Shown here in pieces: positions 35,355-44,124 of a stretch of 64,000 nucleotides of DNA. The translations under genes and the position numbers were made by a program. The notes under the pieces are model-generated. The model was not told the DNA's origin. It made no database searches and was given only the letters and a program-made list of their open reading frames with translations. The DNA lies in NCBI RefSeq assembly GCF_018122595.1, contig NZ_JAGRQH010000002.1, positions 62,001-126,000 on the forward strand, in the 5' to 3' direction. The stretch's first letter is position 1. Every line of letters begins with the position of its first letter. The DNA comes from Neokomagataea anthophila. GTDB lineage: Bacteria > Pseudomonadota > Alphaproteobacteria > Acetobacterales > Acetobacteraceae.

Positions 35355-35828
35355 GTGCAGAAGACCCCAATGACCGCCAAGGGACTCCAACGTCTCGAGG
35401 ACGAGTTGCGCCAACTCAAGTCGGAAGAACGTCCTGCCGTCATCCGCGCCATCGCCGAAGCACGTGAACACGGTGACCTGTCGGAAAATGCAGAATACCA
35501 TGCCGCTCGTGACCGCCAATCCTTCATTGAAGGCCGCGTCTTAGAGTTGGAGAGCATTGTGTCCTCCGCCGAAGTGATCGACCCTTCAACCATTACCGGT
35601 ACACGCATCAAATTCGGCGCATATGTCGAATTGGTGGATGAAGAAACCGACAAAGAAATCAACTACCAAATTGTTGGCCTCCACGAAGCCGACATCAAGC
35701 AACGCTTGATTTCTATTTCATCTCCGCTCGCTAAGGCCTTGATTGGTAAAGACGTTGGTGACACCGTGTCCGTCCCGGCCCCTGGTGGGGACCGTACTTA
35801 TGAAATCCTGAAGGTTACTTATAAATAA
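35355..35828 (+). CDS. greA: transcription elongation factor GreA
   Basis: A 157-residue GreA, which rescues backtracked RNA polymerase by stimulating transcript cleavage. The N-terminal coiled coil has LEDELRQLKSEERPAVIRAI and the acidic tip GDLSENAEYHAA; the C-terminal globular domain ends with SPLAKALIGKDVGDTV and YEILKV. The GTG at 35355 is behind AAGGA at 10 bases; an ATG at 35370 is the alternative. Stop and ilvA start overlap (TAATG). Confidence 0.97.
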   Translation: MQKTPMTAKGLQRLEDELRQLKSEERPAVIRAIAEAREHGDLSENAEYHAARDRQSFIEGRVLELESIVSSAEVIDPSTITGTRIKFGAYVELVDEETDKEINYQIVGLHEADIKQRLISISSPLAKALIGKDVGDTVSVPAPGGDRTYEILKVTYK

Positions 35829-37054
35829 TGTCACACTCTGCGACGACGCTCCGCCCTTCCGTCACTCTTCAAGACGTGGAGGACGCCCGTCGTCGCATAG
35901 CGCCGACTATTGTACGCACACCAACCATTAACTGCCCGGCCCTTTCGCACATTACTGGCGCAGATATTACGCTTAAACTTGAAAATCTTCAGCCCATTGG
36001 CTCCTTCAAAGAACGAGGTGCCGCCAATAAAATGGCCCTCCTCACAGAAGAAGAACGTAAACGCGGCGTCATCGCTGCTTCAGCCGGAAACCACGCGCAA
36101 GGCGTGGCCCGCCAAGCGAGCCTTCTCGGCATTGATGCAACCATCGTCATGCCGAAATATACACCCGCCACCAAAATCGCTGCCACCAAAAGTTGGGGAG
36201 CGCATATCGTCCTAGCGGGTGACGATTTTACTCAGGCCAGCCAAATCGCTCAACGCATCATGAAAGAAGAAGGACGCGTCCTTCTACACCCCTTCAATGA
36301 TCCAGATGTCATTGCAGGCCAAGGCACTGTTGCACTCGAACTCCTTGAAGATGCCCCAGATATCGACACACTCGTTGTGCCCATCGGCGGCGGCGGCCTT
36401 CTCGGCGGCATGGCCACAGTCATGTCTGCTCTTCGCCCAGACATCGAAATCATTGGCGTTCAGGTCGAGGCATACGCATCTCTCAGTAACTTTCCACAAG
36501 AAGGTGGCCCCGTCCTCGGCGGCACAACTATTGCTGAGGGCATTGCCGTACAAACACTCGGCAATCACTGCCTTGATAGTTTCCGCCAACACATCTCTCA
36601 AGTCATGGTTGTTAGCGAACTACAAGTCGAAAGCGCTGTCACCACACTCGCTGAAAAAGCCAAACAAGTCTGCGAAGGGGCCGGCGCGACAGGACTTGCA
36701 GCCATACTAGCCAATCCTGATTTTTTCCGTGGCCGTAAAATTGCTATCCCTTTATCCGGCGGCAATATTAATGCCCGCATTCTTGCAAATACCATCTTAC
36801 GCTCCCTTCTTAGGGATGGCCGCATCCTGCGCCTTGTCTTCCAAATCCCAGATCGCCCCGGCATGTTGGCTGATATCGCACAACGTATTGGCGACCATGG
36901 CGGCAATGTCATTGAAGTGTCACATCATCGACTATTCGCCGCCCCTTCCGTACAAACAGCAGAACTCGTGGTCATGATTGAAGCACGCGACACTCATCAC
37001 GCCACCGAAATTGAAAAAGAACTATCAGAACATTACATTACCCGACGAGACTGA
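35828..37054 (+). CDS. ilvA: threonine ammonia-lyase with ACT domain
   Basis: A 408-residue PLP-dependent threonine dehydratase that converts threonine to 2-oxobutanoate for isoleucine synthesis. The PLP lysine is in GSFKERGA near residue 60, the phosphate loop is PIGGGGLLGG near 185, and SAGNHAQG is typical. The last 80 residues (LVFQIPDRPGMLADIAQRIG) form an ACT-like regulatory domain. The length and single ACT domain match the shorter threonine dehydratase subgroup rather than E. coli IlvA (514 residues). Translationally coupled to greA. Confidence 0.93.
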   Translation: MSHSATTLRPSVTLQDVEDARRRIAPTIVRTPTINCPALSHITGADITLKLENLQPIGSFKERGAANKMALLTEEERKRGVIAASAGNHAQGVARQASLLGIDATIVMPKYTPATKIAATKSWGAHIVLAGDDFTQASQIAQRIMKEEGRVLLHPFNDPDVIAGQGTVALELLEDAPDIDTLVVPIGGGGLLGGMATVMSALRPDIEIIGVQVEAYASLSNFPQEGGPVLGGTTIAEGIAVQTLGNHCLDSFRQHISQVMVVSELQVESAVTTLAEKAKQVCEGAGATGLAAILANPDFFRGRKIAIPLSGGNINARILANTILRSLLRDGRILRLVFQIPDRPGMLADIAQRIGDHGGNVIEVSHHRLFAAPSVQTAELVVMIEARDTHHATEIEKELSEHYITRRD

Positions 37055-37093
37055 CATAAAAATGCAATATTTATACTGCGCTTTTATTGTCAC

Positions 37094-37116
37094 ACAGGGG
37101 TTTTTAAACCCCGTTT
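37094..37116 (+). terminator. terminator after ilvA
   Basis: GGGGTTT (37097-37103) and AAACCCC (37106-37112) form a short hairpin followed by GTTT, 40 bases after the ilvA stop. The symmetric A/T part means it could act on either strand. Weak U-run. Confidence 0.5.
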
Positions 37117-37223
37117 CATAAAAGTATAACAAGATTATCGAAACTATTCTTCATAGGTTGCGGGCGTATCGCGCTGCCACCTCTGGTAGCCCTTAGAGTT
37201 ACTCCCAAGGGAATGCACACCTG

Positions 37224-39665
37224 ATGAAGAAGACGTTTCTGCTGACGACCTGCCTTTGCACGATCGCAGCGACACAAGCTGTCGCTGCGACGTCCGGCCA
37301 TCAGCCCCGTCATCACGCTACAGCACGCCACGCTGTTAAAGCGGCTCCAAAAGCAACCAACACCGCACCCGCAGCAACCCGCGTTGCCGTGAGCGCTCCC
37401 GTTTCTGCCCCTGCACGTCAACACGCTCCGAGCGCTGTCAATGCTGCCAACAACCAGCCTGAAACAATGGTTGTTCTTGGCGCAGGTGCCGCACGCGAAA
37501 CACAATCCGTCTCTCGCCGTGCCCTGCAGGAAGTCGCACCGGGTACAAACCCGATGAAGACTCTCTCCAAGCTGCCGGGCGTCATGTTCAGCTCATCTGA
37601 TCCCCTTGGATCATACGAGTGGTCACAGCAAATCCTCGTACGCGGCTTTGACCAAGGTCGCCTTGGTTACACCATGGACGGCATTCCCTTGGGGAACATG
37701 GCGTACGGCAATACAAACGGTCTTTCCCCTAACCGTTCACTGCAAATCGAAAATAACGGCCCATCATCCCTGGCTCAGGGTGCAGGTTCTGTCGGCGTTG
37801 CTGCTTCCAATGACCTTGGTGGCGCCATGCAGTTCACGTCGATTGACCCAACCGATAAATTCGGCGCAGATCTTGCTGGCACCATCGGCTCCGCAACAAC
37901 GTGGCGTACCTTTGCCCGCATCAACAGCGGCATCCTTCCCACAGGCGGCAAATTCTATGCGTCTTATGATTACCAAGACGCCGATAAGTGGAAGGGCTAC
38001 GGCAAGCAGAAGCAACAACAAGCCAATGTCAAATTCGTTCAGCCTTTGGGTGAATACGTAAAGCTGACCGTCTATGGTGACTGGTCACTGCGTAAAGAAA
38101 ATGACTACCAAGATCTGTCCGTCGCGACGGTCAATAAATACGGCTATAACGTCGATAACATTACCAAAAATTATGCTCTTGCTAAGCAAGTTGCTCCACT
38201 TCAATACCCCGATGACGTCTGCCCCGCTGGCATTGGCAAAACCAATAGCGGCGATTGCGCGGACTTCGCTTACTGGAACTCTGCTGGCCTGCGCCAAGAT
38301 GCTCTCGGCTATGGTCGCTTGGATTTCCGTTTCAATGACCGCTTGAAAGGCTTTGCAACGGTTTACGGCCACACCAATAGCGGTGAAGGCGCATGGGCAA
38401 ATCCTTATACACCAACGCCTTCTGCACTTGGGGGTACACCAATCTCCATGCGTACAACGGAATATGACATTCACCGTGTCGGTTTCCTGAGTGGCCTGAG
38501 CTACAAAATTGCAAACCACCTCATCGAAGGCGGCTTCTGGTTCGAAAATAACAACTTTGAACAAGCACGCCGCGCCTACGCGCTGCCGCAAGAAAACCCA
38601 CCAAGCACACTGTACTGGTACCAAGGTAATTCTTTCAAAACATATTGGCAAAACAGCTACAACACCAAGACTTATCAAGTTCACCTGCAAGATACATGGC
38701 AAATCCTGCCGTCTCTTAAAGCCAATTACGGCTTCAAATCTCTTATCGTAGACAACTCTGCCATATCACTGCCCGGCAGCAATATGGGCCAACCCAAGCC
38801 ATCCACATACCCAAGCGGAAAATTAAGCGCATCTGACGGCTTCCTGCCGCAGGTTGGCCTGAACTACCGCATCAACCACAACAACGAAATCTTTGCTGAT
38901 TTCGCCCGCAACATGGCGGCCTTCGATTCATCAGCAACGGGCCTCAGCCCATACGCGATGAATGCAACTGCTTTCAACGCAACAGCCAAGAACATTCGCC
39001 CTGAGCATTCCAATACGGAAGAACTTGGCTACCGCTTCCATAACACCACGGTCCAAGCCTCGCTTACCGGTTACTATGTTGAGTTCCAAAACCGCCTTAT
39101 GGGTGTCTCACAAAACATCTCCGGCATTCAAGGCGCACAACCCATCATTGCGAACGTTGGTAGTGTAACCGCTCGTGGTATTGACGCAGCTATCAACTAT
39201 AACTTTGCCCCGAACTGGTCTGTTTACGCTTCTTATGCGTTCAACAACTCATTCTATAATGATGACCTGAACACAGGTGGAGCGGTCTACCGCACAGCTG
39301 GCAAGAACGTCGTGGCAATGCCGCGCAATCTCGCGAACGTTCAGTTGAGCTACGATAATGGCTCCGTCTGGGGCAACGTGCTGATGCAATTCCAAGATCG
39401 TCGTACTTACACATACACCAACGATCAGTGGATTGACCCGAACGCCGTCTTTAACCTGAACGTTGGTTACCGCTTCCACAGCCAGAACGTTGTTCTGCGT
39501 GGCCTTGATGCACAAATCAACGTCACCAACCTGTTTGACAAGCATTACGTAGCCACAGTCGGTTCAACGGGCTACGTACCAAATGACCCGTCCGGCACAT
39601 TCCAAACACTACAAGCCGCTGCACCTCGTATGGTATTCTTCACCATCCGCAAGCACTTCCAATAA
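37224..39665 (+). CDS. TonB-dependent outer-membrane receptor
   Basis: An 813-residue outer-membrane receptor for energy-dependent uptake of a large ligand, probably a ferric chelate. The signal peptide is KTFLLTTCLCTIAATQAVAA, followed by an unusually Ala/His/Pro-rich segment to about residue 80. The plug domain has ALQEVAPGTNPMKTLSKLPG and the receptor hallmark ILVRGFDQGRLGYTMDGIPL; the barrel ends with the TonB-receptor C-terminus (NVTNLFDKHYVATV, then a terminal phenylalanine in KHFQ). No ferric-uptake regulators or TonB genes are adjacent. A 100-base leader before the ATG has a GCTGCCA/TGGTAGC hairpin. Substrate unknown. Confidence 0.92.
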   Translation: MKKTFLLTTCLCTIAATQAVAATSGHQPRHHATARHAVKAAPKATNTAPAATRVAVSAPVSAPARQHAPSAVNAANNQPETMVVLGAGAARETQSVSRRALQEVAPGTNPMKTLSKLPGVMFSSSDPLGSYEWSQQILVRGFDQGRLGYTMDGIPLGNMAYGNTNGLSPNRSLQIENNGPSSLAQGAGSVGVAASNDLGGAMQFTSIDPTDKFGADLAGTIGSATTWRTFARINSGILPTGGKFYASYDYQDADKWKGYGKQKQQQANVKFVQPLGEYVKLTVYGDWSLRKENDYQDLSVATVNKYGYNVDNITKNYALAKQVAPLQYPDDVCPAGIGKTNSGDCADFAYWNSAGLRQDALGYGRLDFRFNDRLKGFATVYGHTNSGEGAWANPYTPTPSALGGTPISMRTTEYDIHRVGFLSGLSYKIANHLIEGGFWFENNNFEQARRAYALPQENPPSTLYWYQGNSFKTYWQNSYNTKTYQVHLQDTWQILPSLKANYGFKSLIVDNSAISLPGSNMGQPKPSTYPSGKLSASDGFLPQVGLNYRINHNNEIFADFARNMAAFDSSATGLSPYAMNATAFNATAKNIRPEHSNTEELGYRFHNTTVQASLTGYYVEFQNRLMGVSQNISGIQGAQPIIANVGSVTARGIDAAINYNFAPNWSVYASYAFNNSFYNDDLNTGGAVYRTAGKNVVAMPRNLANVQLSYDNGSVWGNVLMQFQDRRTYTYTNDQWIDPNAVFNLNVGYRFHSQNVVLRGLDAQINVTNLFDKHYVATVGSTGYVPNDPSGTFQTLQAAAPRMVFFTIRKHFQ

Positions 39666-39676
39666 GCCTAAAAAAC

Positions 39677-39707
39677 AGAAAGCCAGGCATAATGCCTGGC
39701 TTTCTTA
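39677..39707 (+). terminator. terminator after the TonB-dependent receptor
   Basis: AAAGCCAGGCAT (39679-39690) is the inverse of ATGCCTGGCTTT (39692-39703), followed by CTTATT. The A/T-flanked stem can serve both the receptor gene and the convergent small membrane protein gene. Confidence 0.85.
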
Positions 39708-39714
39708 TTCCGCC

Positions 39715-40095
39715 TCACTTTGGCGGAGGCCACCTTAAGCGTGGCTCGGCACGAGAACGAACATCAGACATATTCTTTCTCGGTGCACTGCGCTGTTCCA
39801 CGACAGCTTCAACGTTTTTATCAGAACATCCCCAAGGCATGTCCGATACCGCTGATTGCCCTTGCGAGGTATGCCAGCCGTTCATCACAACAGGCTGACG
39901 TTCTCGACCTATAGCAGTCAATACAGAAGCATGTGCCTCCCCCTGAAGCGTCCTAACCTCTGCTTCAAGACGTGCGATTCGAACGCGCATCGCCAATACC
40001 GTAAAAGGCATTAGCAGAAACACAATCAGCCCTAATGCGATAAAAAGCCCTGCAAAAACGAGAAGCCAGTCAGGCAGCCACGTCAGATCAAACAT
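39715..40095 (-). CDS. hypothetical membrane-anchored protein
   Basis: A 126-residue protein with one N-terminal transmembrane helix (WLLVFAGLFIALGLIVFLLM), a short coiled-coil-like stretch (RIARLEAEVRTLQGEA) and a polar, proline- and arginine-rich tail. The ATG follows AAGGTAGG at a good distance. I do not recognise a family; the layout resembles small inner-membrane scaffold proteins with a cytoplasmic tail. Convergent with the TonB-dependent receptor. Confidence 0.6.
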   Translation of the reverse strand: MFDLTWLPDWLLVFAGLFIALGLIVFLLMPFTVLAMRVRIARLEAEVRTLQGEAHASVLTAIGRERQPVVMNGWHTSQGQSAVSDMPWGCSDKNVEAVVEQRSAPRKNMSDVRSRAEPRLRWPPPK

Positions 40096-40155
40096 ACGTG
40101 CCTACCTTAATATATTACCCTACTCCGTTAAAAAAATACGGGAGCAGAGAGAGGC

Positions 40156-40422
40156 TTACATCCCCAACGCGCGGCGATAAATGTCCAGCAACGTCTCTTG
40201 CTCTTCAACTTCTGCCGGCTCTTGCTTACGCAGCTTAATAATTTGACGAATAACTTTCACGTCAAAACCAGCTGATTTTGCTTCGGAGAAAATATCCTTA
40301 ATATCCCCAGCGAGTGCTTTACGCTCTTCTTCAAGGCGCTCAACCCGTTCGATGATAGAGCGCAAACGATCCGCGGCAATACCACCCGTTGCGGCGTCTT
40401 CATGACGATTATCTGCATCCAT
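40156..40422 (-). CDS. gapR: DUF2312 / GapR-family DNA-binding protein
   Basis: An 88-residue protein of the DUF2312 (UPF0335) family. In Caulobacter the member GapR is a nucleoid-associated protein that clamps overtwisted DNA and supports replication and segregation. The sequence has the family's long first helix (RLRSIIERVERLEEERKALA), the central DIKDIFSEAKSAGFDVKVIR, and a short end (LDIYRRALG). A good AAGGA site precedes the ATG. That it acts as a global GapR here, and not a specialised paralogue, is inference from this single copy. Confidence 0.88.
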   Translation of the reverse strand: MDADNRHEDAATGGIAADRLRSIIERVERLEEERKALAGDIKDIFSEAKSAGFDVKVIRQIIKLRKQEPAEVEEQETLLDIYRRALGM

Positions 40423-40709
40423 GTTTATTATCCTTGCTTCTTAACGTCGATCCATCATCACACAGATGCGATGTACGCCGCGCTTATCGTGATTCAAGGA
40501 GGCGCGGTCAACGGTCTTGTACGTACATTTCATGAACATCACCACCGCTGTTTCTCGTCCTTCTCTCTTCACACCTCAGCGATCAGCATACCAGAGCATC
40601 TTGACAGAAAGCCCTTTGAGGCTGAACTACTCCACTAGCCCGCGAAGACCTGAACCCTAATACCTTTCACTCCCGCATAACGACGCGGGGCAGAGGTCGG
40701 AGAGTCAAC
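40423..40709. other. intergenic region between gapR and zwf
   Basis: This 287-base divergent spacer contains no convincing gene; one open frame of 78 codons on the plus strand is rich in His and Ser and has no ribosome site. It should hold promoters for both neighbours. TTGACA at 40601-40606 is a clear -35; the -10 about 17 bases on (GAACTA) is poor. GCAGAGGTCGGAGAG just before 40710 supplies the zwf ribosome site. Confidence 0.5.
40601..40629 (+). promoter_or_regulatory. possible zwf promoter
   Basis: A perfect -35 hexamer TTGACA lies at 40601-40606, with a weak -10 (GAACTA at 40624-40629) after 17 bases, about 80 bases before the zwf ATG. Confidence 0.35.
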
Positions 40710-42173
40710 ATGGAATCCGTTCAGCAGGTCGAGCCATTCGACTACATTATTTTTGGCGCCACCGGCGATCTGACGATGCGCAAGCTTTTGCCTGCGCTGT
40801 ACAACAAGCTACGCCTTGGTCAGGTTCCCGCTGATGCACGCATTATCGGCACCGCCCGCACGGCACTCGACCATGATGCTTACATCACACGTGCCCGTGA
40901 AGCCCTACAACACTTCATCCCAGCGAAGTTCTTCTTCCCAGAACTCGTTGAACAGTTCCTTAAGATGGTGAGTTACGTCACCCTTGATGGCACAAACGCA
41001 GAGAGCAACTGGGACGAACTCGCTTCCGAACTCAGCACCTCACCATCAGGGCGCATCCGCGTCTTCTATTTCGCAACAGCGCCACAACTTTATGAAGCGA
41101 TTTGCTCCAACCTGCATGCTAAAGGCATTCTGACTGAGCAATCACGCGTTGTTTTGGAAAAGCCAATTGGCACTAGCCTTGAAACGGCCAATGCCATTAA
41201 CGAAGGCGTCGGCAAGTTTCTGCCCGAGAAACAAATCTACCGTATCGACCATTACCTCGGCAAAGAAACCGTCCAGAACGTTCTGGCCCTGCGTTTCGCC
41301 AACCCACTGCTCAACGCAATTTGGTCCGCTGAACACATCAAAAGCGTCCAGATCACTGCGGCAGAAGTGGTCGGTGTTGAAGGGCGCGCCTCTTACTACG
41401 ATACGTCTGGCGCCCTGCGTGATATGATCCAGAACCACCTTCTACAGGTTCTGTGTTTGGTCGCTATGGAACAGCCTGAATCGCTGGAAGCCGACTGCGT
41501 CCGCAATGCAAAACTCGCGGTCCTCCAAGCATTACGTCCGATCAAAGAAGATCAAGTCGCCAATGAAACCGTGCGTGCGCAATATATTAAAGGCGCCGTC
41601 GATGACCATGCTGTTCCCGGCTATCTGGAAGAGCTTGGCCAAGAGAGCAACACGGAAACATACGCCGCAATCCGGACATGGGTGGACACCCCACGCTGGA
41701 AAGACGTGCCGTTCTATATCCGCACGGCAAAGCGCTCAAAGCGCAAGGTCAGCGAGATCGTTATTCAGTTCCGTGAAACGGCACAGCCACTCTTTGGCTC
41801 CGTACCCGGCAACCGCTTGGTCATCCGCGTCCAGCCGAATGAAGGCGTCGAGCTGAACCTGAACGTCAAGAACCCCATTCTGGACGAATACACGCTCGAA
41901 ACCGTTAAGCTTGATGCCCCCATCAAGGTTGAAGGGGGTCCATTCCCTGATTCTTATGAACGCCTCCTTCTGGATGCCGTCCGTGGGAACCCGATTCTGT
42001 TCATCCGCCGCGATGAAGTGGATGCTGCATGGATCTGGGCTGAATCCATCCTGAACGCATGGGCCGATAAAAAAGCGCCTATGCACACATATACCGCCGG
42101 TTCTTACGGCCCAGATGCCTCTAAGGCCCTCTTGGCTGAACATGGTGACCGCTGGCATGAGGACATGGTGTGA
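40710..42173 (+). CDS. zwf: glucose-6-phosphate 1-dehydrogenase
   Basis: A 487-residue enzyme that oxidises glucose 6-phosphate to 6-phosphogluconolactone, the entry of the oxidative pentose phosphate pathway, which carries the main cytoplasmic sugar flux in acetic acid bacteria. The coenzyme fold begins IIFGATGDLTMRKLLPALYN, and the active-site signature RIDHYLGKE is near residue 178; the EKPIG motif lies just before it. Its stop overlaps the start of the following unknown gene (GTGA). Confidence 0.97.
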   Translation: MESVQQVEPFDYIIFGATGDLTMRKLLPALYNKLRLGQVPADARIIGTARTALDHDAYITRAREALQHFIPAKFFFPELVEQFLKMVSYVTLDGTNAESNWDELASELSTSPSGRIRVFYFATAPQLYEAICSNLHAKGILTEQSRVVLEKPIGTSLETANAINEGVGKFLPEKQIYRIDHYLGKETVQNVLALRFANPLLNAIWSAEHIKSVQITAAEVVGVEGRASYYDTSGALRDMIQNHLLQVLCLVAMEQPESLEADCVRNAKLAVLQALRPIKEDQVANETVRAQYIKGAVDDHAVPGYLEELGQESNTETYAAIRTWVDTPRWKDVPFYIRTAKRSKRKVSEIVIQFRETAQPLFGSVPGNRLVIRVQPNEGVELNLNVKNPILDEYTLETVKLDAPIKVEGGPFPDSYERLLLDAVRGNPILFIRRDEVDAAWIWAESILNAWADKKAPMHTYTAGSYGPDASKALLAEHGDRWHEDMV

Positions 42174-42643
42174 GCGTTAAGGACAAGAATAACGCTACCA
42201 GCGCTGCCCCCCGTCTAGGACGGGGGCGGCGCGCTCCACGATCACTGAAGCAGCATTTTCTACGGCGCCTTCTTTTTATCGTGCCCGCATTTCTGCTGAT
42301 GTTCGTTTTAGTCCGTTCTGGCTGGCTTGATGTCTCTTACGACAAAATCCGCTTTAACGAGCTAAGCTGGTTCGACAACACCGCACTGGTAGAGCATCTA
42401 CGCTTGGTCGTGACGCATGATGGCCTGACGGACCTTCCGCGCAACTGCCTCGTATTTTCTCTGATGGATGGTGATGTCTCCAACAACATTGTTGATATGG
42501 ACGTGCTAGGCCGCCATGGACATGACTGTCCGGGCGACAAACCTTCCGCAGATAAACTCTTCTCATTACGGATCGACAGGACTGGCCACACCATCCAAAG
42601 CGATGCTGGCTCCCCTGGAACATTCCACCTCATACAACCATAA
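42170..42643 (+). CDS. hypothetical membrane-anchored protein coupled to zwf
   Basis: A 157-residue protein that I do not recognise. A basic N-terminus (GRGRRAPRSLKQHFLRR) is followed by one hydrophobic helix (LLFIVPAFLLMFVLVRSG, about residues 34-52), and the remaining 100 residues look exported and folded, with two cysteines (LPRNCLVF and GHDCPG) that could form a disulfide. The GTG start overlaps the zwf stop, so expression is coupled to zwf. No enzyme motif is seen. Confidence 0.6.
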   Translation: MSVKDKNNATSAAPRLGRGRRAPRSLKQHFLRRLLFIVPAFLLMFVLVRSGWLDVSYDKIRFNELSWFDNTALVEHLRLVVTHDGLTDLPRNCLVFSLMDGDVSNNIVDMDVLGRHGHDCPGDKPSADKLFSLRIDRTGHTIQSDAGSPGTFHLIQP

Positions 42644-42650
42644 AGATGAA

Positions 42651-42681
42651 CTTGCGGGGTCATGGCCTTCAGCCCCGCAAG
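42651..42681. terminator. 9-bp inverted repeat between convergent genes
   Basis: CTTGCGGGG (42651-42659) and CCCCGCAAG (42673-42681) are perfect inverse copies around 13 bases, straddling the stop of the esterase gene. There is no T-run on either side, so it is at best a weak bidirectional terminator. Confidence 0.4.
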
Positions 42682-43643
42682 ACCTCTCGCAGAAATGCGC
42701 CACCAACACGCAAAGCGCGCTGACCATCTTTCAAAAAAGAATACCCGTTCAAAAATCCATGGATCATCCTTGGATAATGCACATGGCGCGCTTCAATCCC
42801 ATTTTGCCGTAAAAGACGTGTGTAAAGCCCCCCTTCGTCACGCAACGGATCAAACCCAGCCGTCACCGTTAAAGCTGGGGGCAAGTTAGCCATATTCTCA
42901 GCGAGTGCCGGGGCAAAGCGCGGATCAAATAATTCTCGATACTGAGATAATGTCTGGCCACAATACCAATTCATAACCTCTTCCGTCAGCATATAACCCT
43001 GCGCAAATAAGAACCGAGATTCTGGCGCGATAGGCCCGGTTAAAGCTGGATAAAACAGAAGCTGCCCCTTTAAACGTCCCGGCAGAGCCTCGCGCGCCCA
43101 TTGCGCCAAACCGGCAGATAATGTCCCTCCGGCGCTATCACCCGCCACAGCCAAAGGCACATTCGGCAAAGCATCTGCAATCCAACGCAATGCCATGCGC
43201 GCATCATCAATCGCTGCTGGAAAGCGGTGTTCTGGTGCCAGCCTATATTCCAACGAGACAACAACTGCTTTTGCTTCCGCAGCTAAGCGACAACAAATCC
43301 CATGATGAGAGCGCGTGTTGCAGTGCACAAAACCACCGCCGTGCAAAAACAGTACCACTCCATGCACAGCCCCCCTCGGGCGAAAAACACGTGCTCTTAA
43401 AGCGCGCCCTTCTCCCACCACCGTCATATCCGTCCAACGCCGTAGCCTTAAAGATGAAAGGCATATGGGAAAACACGGCCGCCCCATGGCCCGGCGCAAA
43501 TCACGCAAAGCTGCCTCAGAGGGCACATGGCCCGGCACCTCTGGAATAACAGGCTCCATACCCTGCACACTCACTCGTGCACGGTTACGCTGCCGCCATG
43601 CCATCACAAACATGACCACACGAAGAAGAAAGGTTGGCTTCAT
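42669..43643 (-). CDS. alpha/beta hydrolase, HSL/Aes-type esterase
   Basis: A 324-residue serine esterase or lipase of the hormone-sensitive-lipase family. The oxyanion motif is FLHGGGFVHC near residue 100; the nucleophile elbow is GDSAGG near 168-173; the acid is in FDPLRDEG and the histidine in MIHGF near 295. A hydrophobic N-terminal stretch (FLLRVVMFVMAW) may be a membrane tether. It is convergent with the zwf-linked gene and divergent from rnpB. Natural substrate unknown. Confidence 0.88.
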   Translation of the reverse strand: MKPTFLLRVVMFVMAWRQRNRARVSVQGMEPVIPEVPGHVPSEAALRDLRRAMGRPCFPICLSSLRLRRWTDMTVVGEGRALRARVFRPRGAVHGVVLFLHGGGFVHCNTRSHHGICCRLAAEAKAVVVSLEYRLAPEHRFPAAIDDARMALRWIADALPNVPLAVAGDSAGGTLSAGLAQWAREALPGRLKGQLLFYPALTGPIAPESRFLFAQGYMLTEEVMNWYCGQTLSQYRELFDPRFAPALAENMANLPPALTVTAGFDPLRDEGGLYTRLLRQNGIEARHVHYPRMIHGFLNGYSFLKDGQRALRVGGAFLREVLRG

Positions 43644-43713
43644 TCATTGACCATGCCTGATACGAAGATAAAAGTCTCGACTTGACGCGCACGCACAATA
43701 GACGCAGTTTGCG

Positions 43714-44124
43714 CCAGCCAGACGGCTGGACGATCGCTGGCATAAGGATGCGGATCCTTATGCGGGAGGAAAGTCCGGGCTCCATGGGACAACGGTACCG
43801 GCTAACTGCCGGCGGGGGCGACCCTAGGGAAAGTGCCACAGAAAACAGACCGCCCGCCGGAGCGGCCTTAGTCTCTAAGGTCACTTGCGGGTAAGGGCGA
43901 AACGGTGCGGTAAAAGCGCACCGCGAGGCCGGCAACGGTCTCGGACACGGTAAACCCTACCGGGAGCAAAACCGAATAGGAACAACCGGCCATTTCGGTG
44001 GCCAAGGGCTGTCTCACCCTGTTGTTCGGGTTGGTTGCGTGAGGCCCACAGCAATGTGGGTCCCAGAGGAATGATCGTCCCGCCTTATCGCGGACAGAAC
44101 CCGGCTTACAGGCCGTCTGGCTCC
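43714..44124 (+). ncRNA. rnpB: RNase P RNA
   Basis: The catalytic RNA of ribonuclease P, which matures tRNA 5' ends. The 5' end AGCCAGACGGCTGG pairs with CAGGCCGTCTGGCT at the 3' end to form P1. Universal core pieces are present: GCGGGAGGAAAGTCCGGGCT near 43765, GGGCGACCCTAGGGAAAGTG, the GGTAAGGGCGAAACGGTGCG stretch, and ACAGAACCCGGCTTA near the 3' end. The layout is the bacterial type A found in Alphaproteobacteria. Ends are set from the P1 helix and are good to a few bases. Confidence 0.95.

Noticed and set aside
37055-37223. A Fur box before the TonB-dependent receptor
   Set aside because: No 19-bp match to GATAATGATAATCATTATC-like sequence was seen; only AT-rich hexamers.
40402-40638. 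A 78-codon open frame on the plus strand in the gapR-zwf spacer
   Set aside because: No ribosome site, it starts inside gapR on the other strand, and the composition is His/Ser-rich with no family features.
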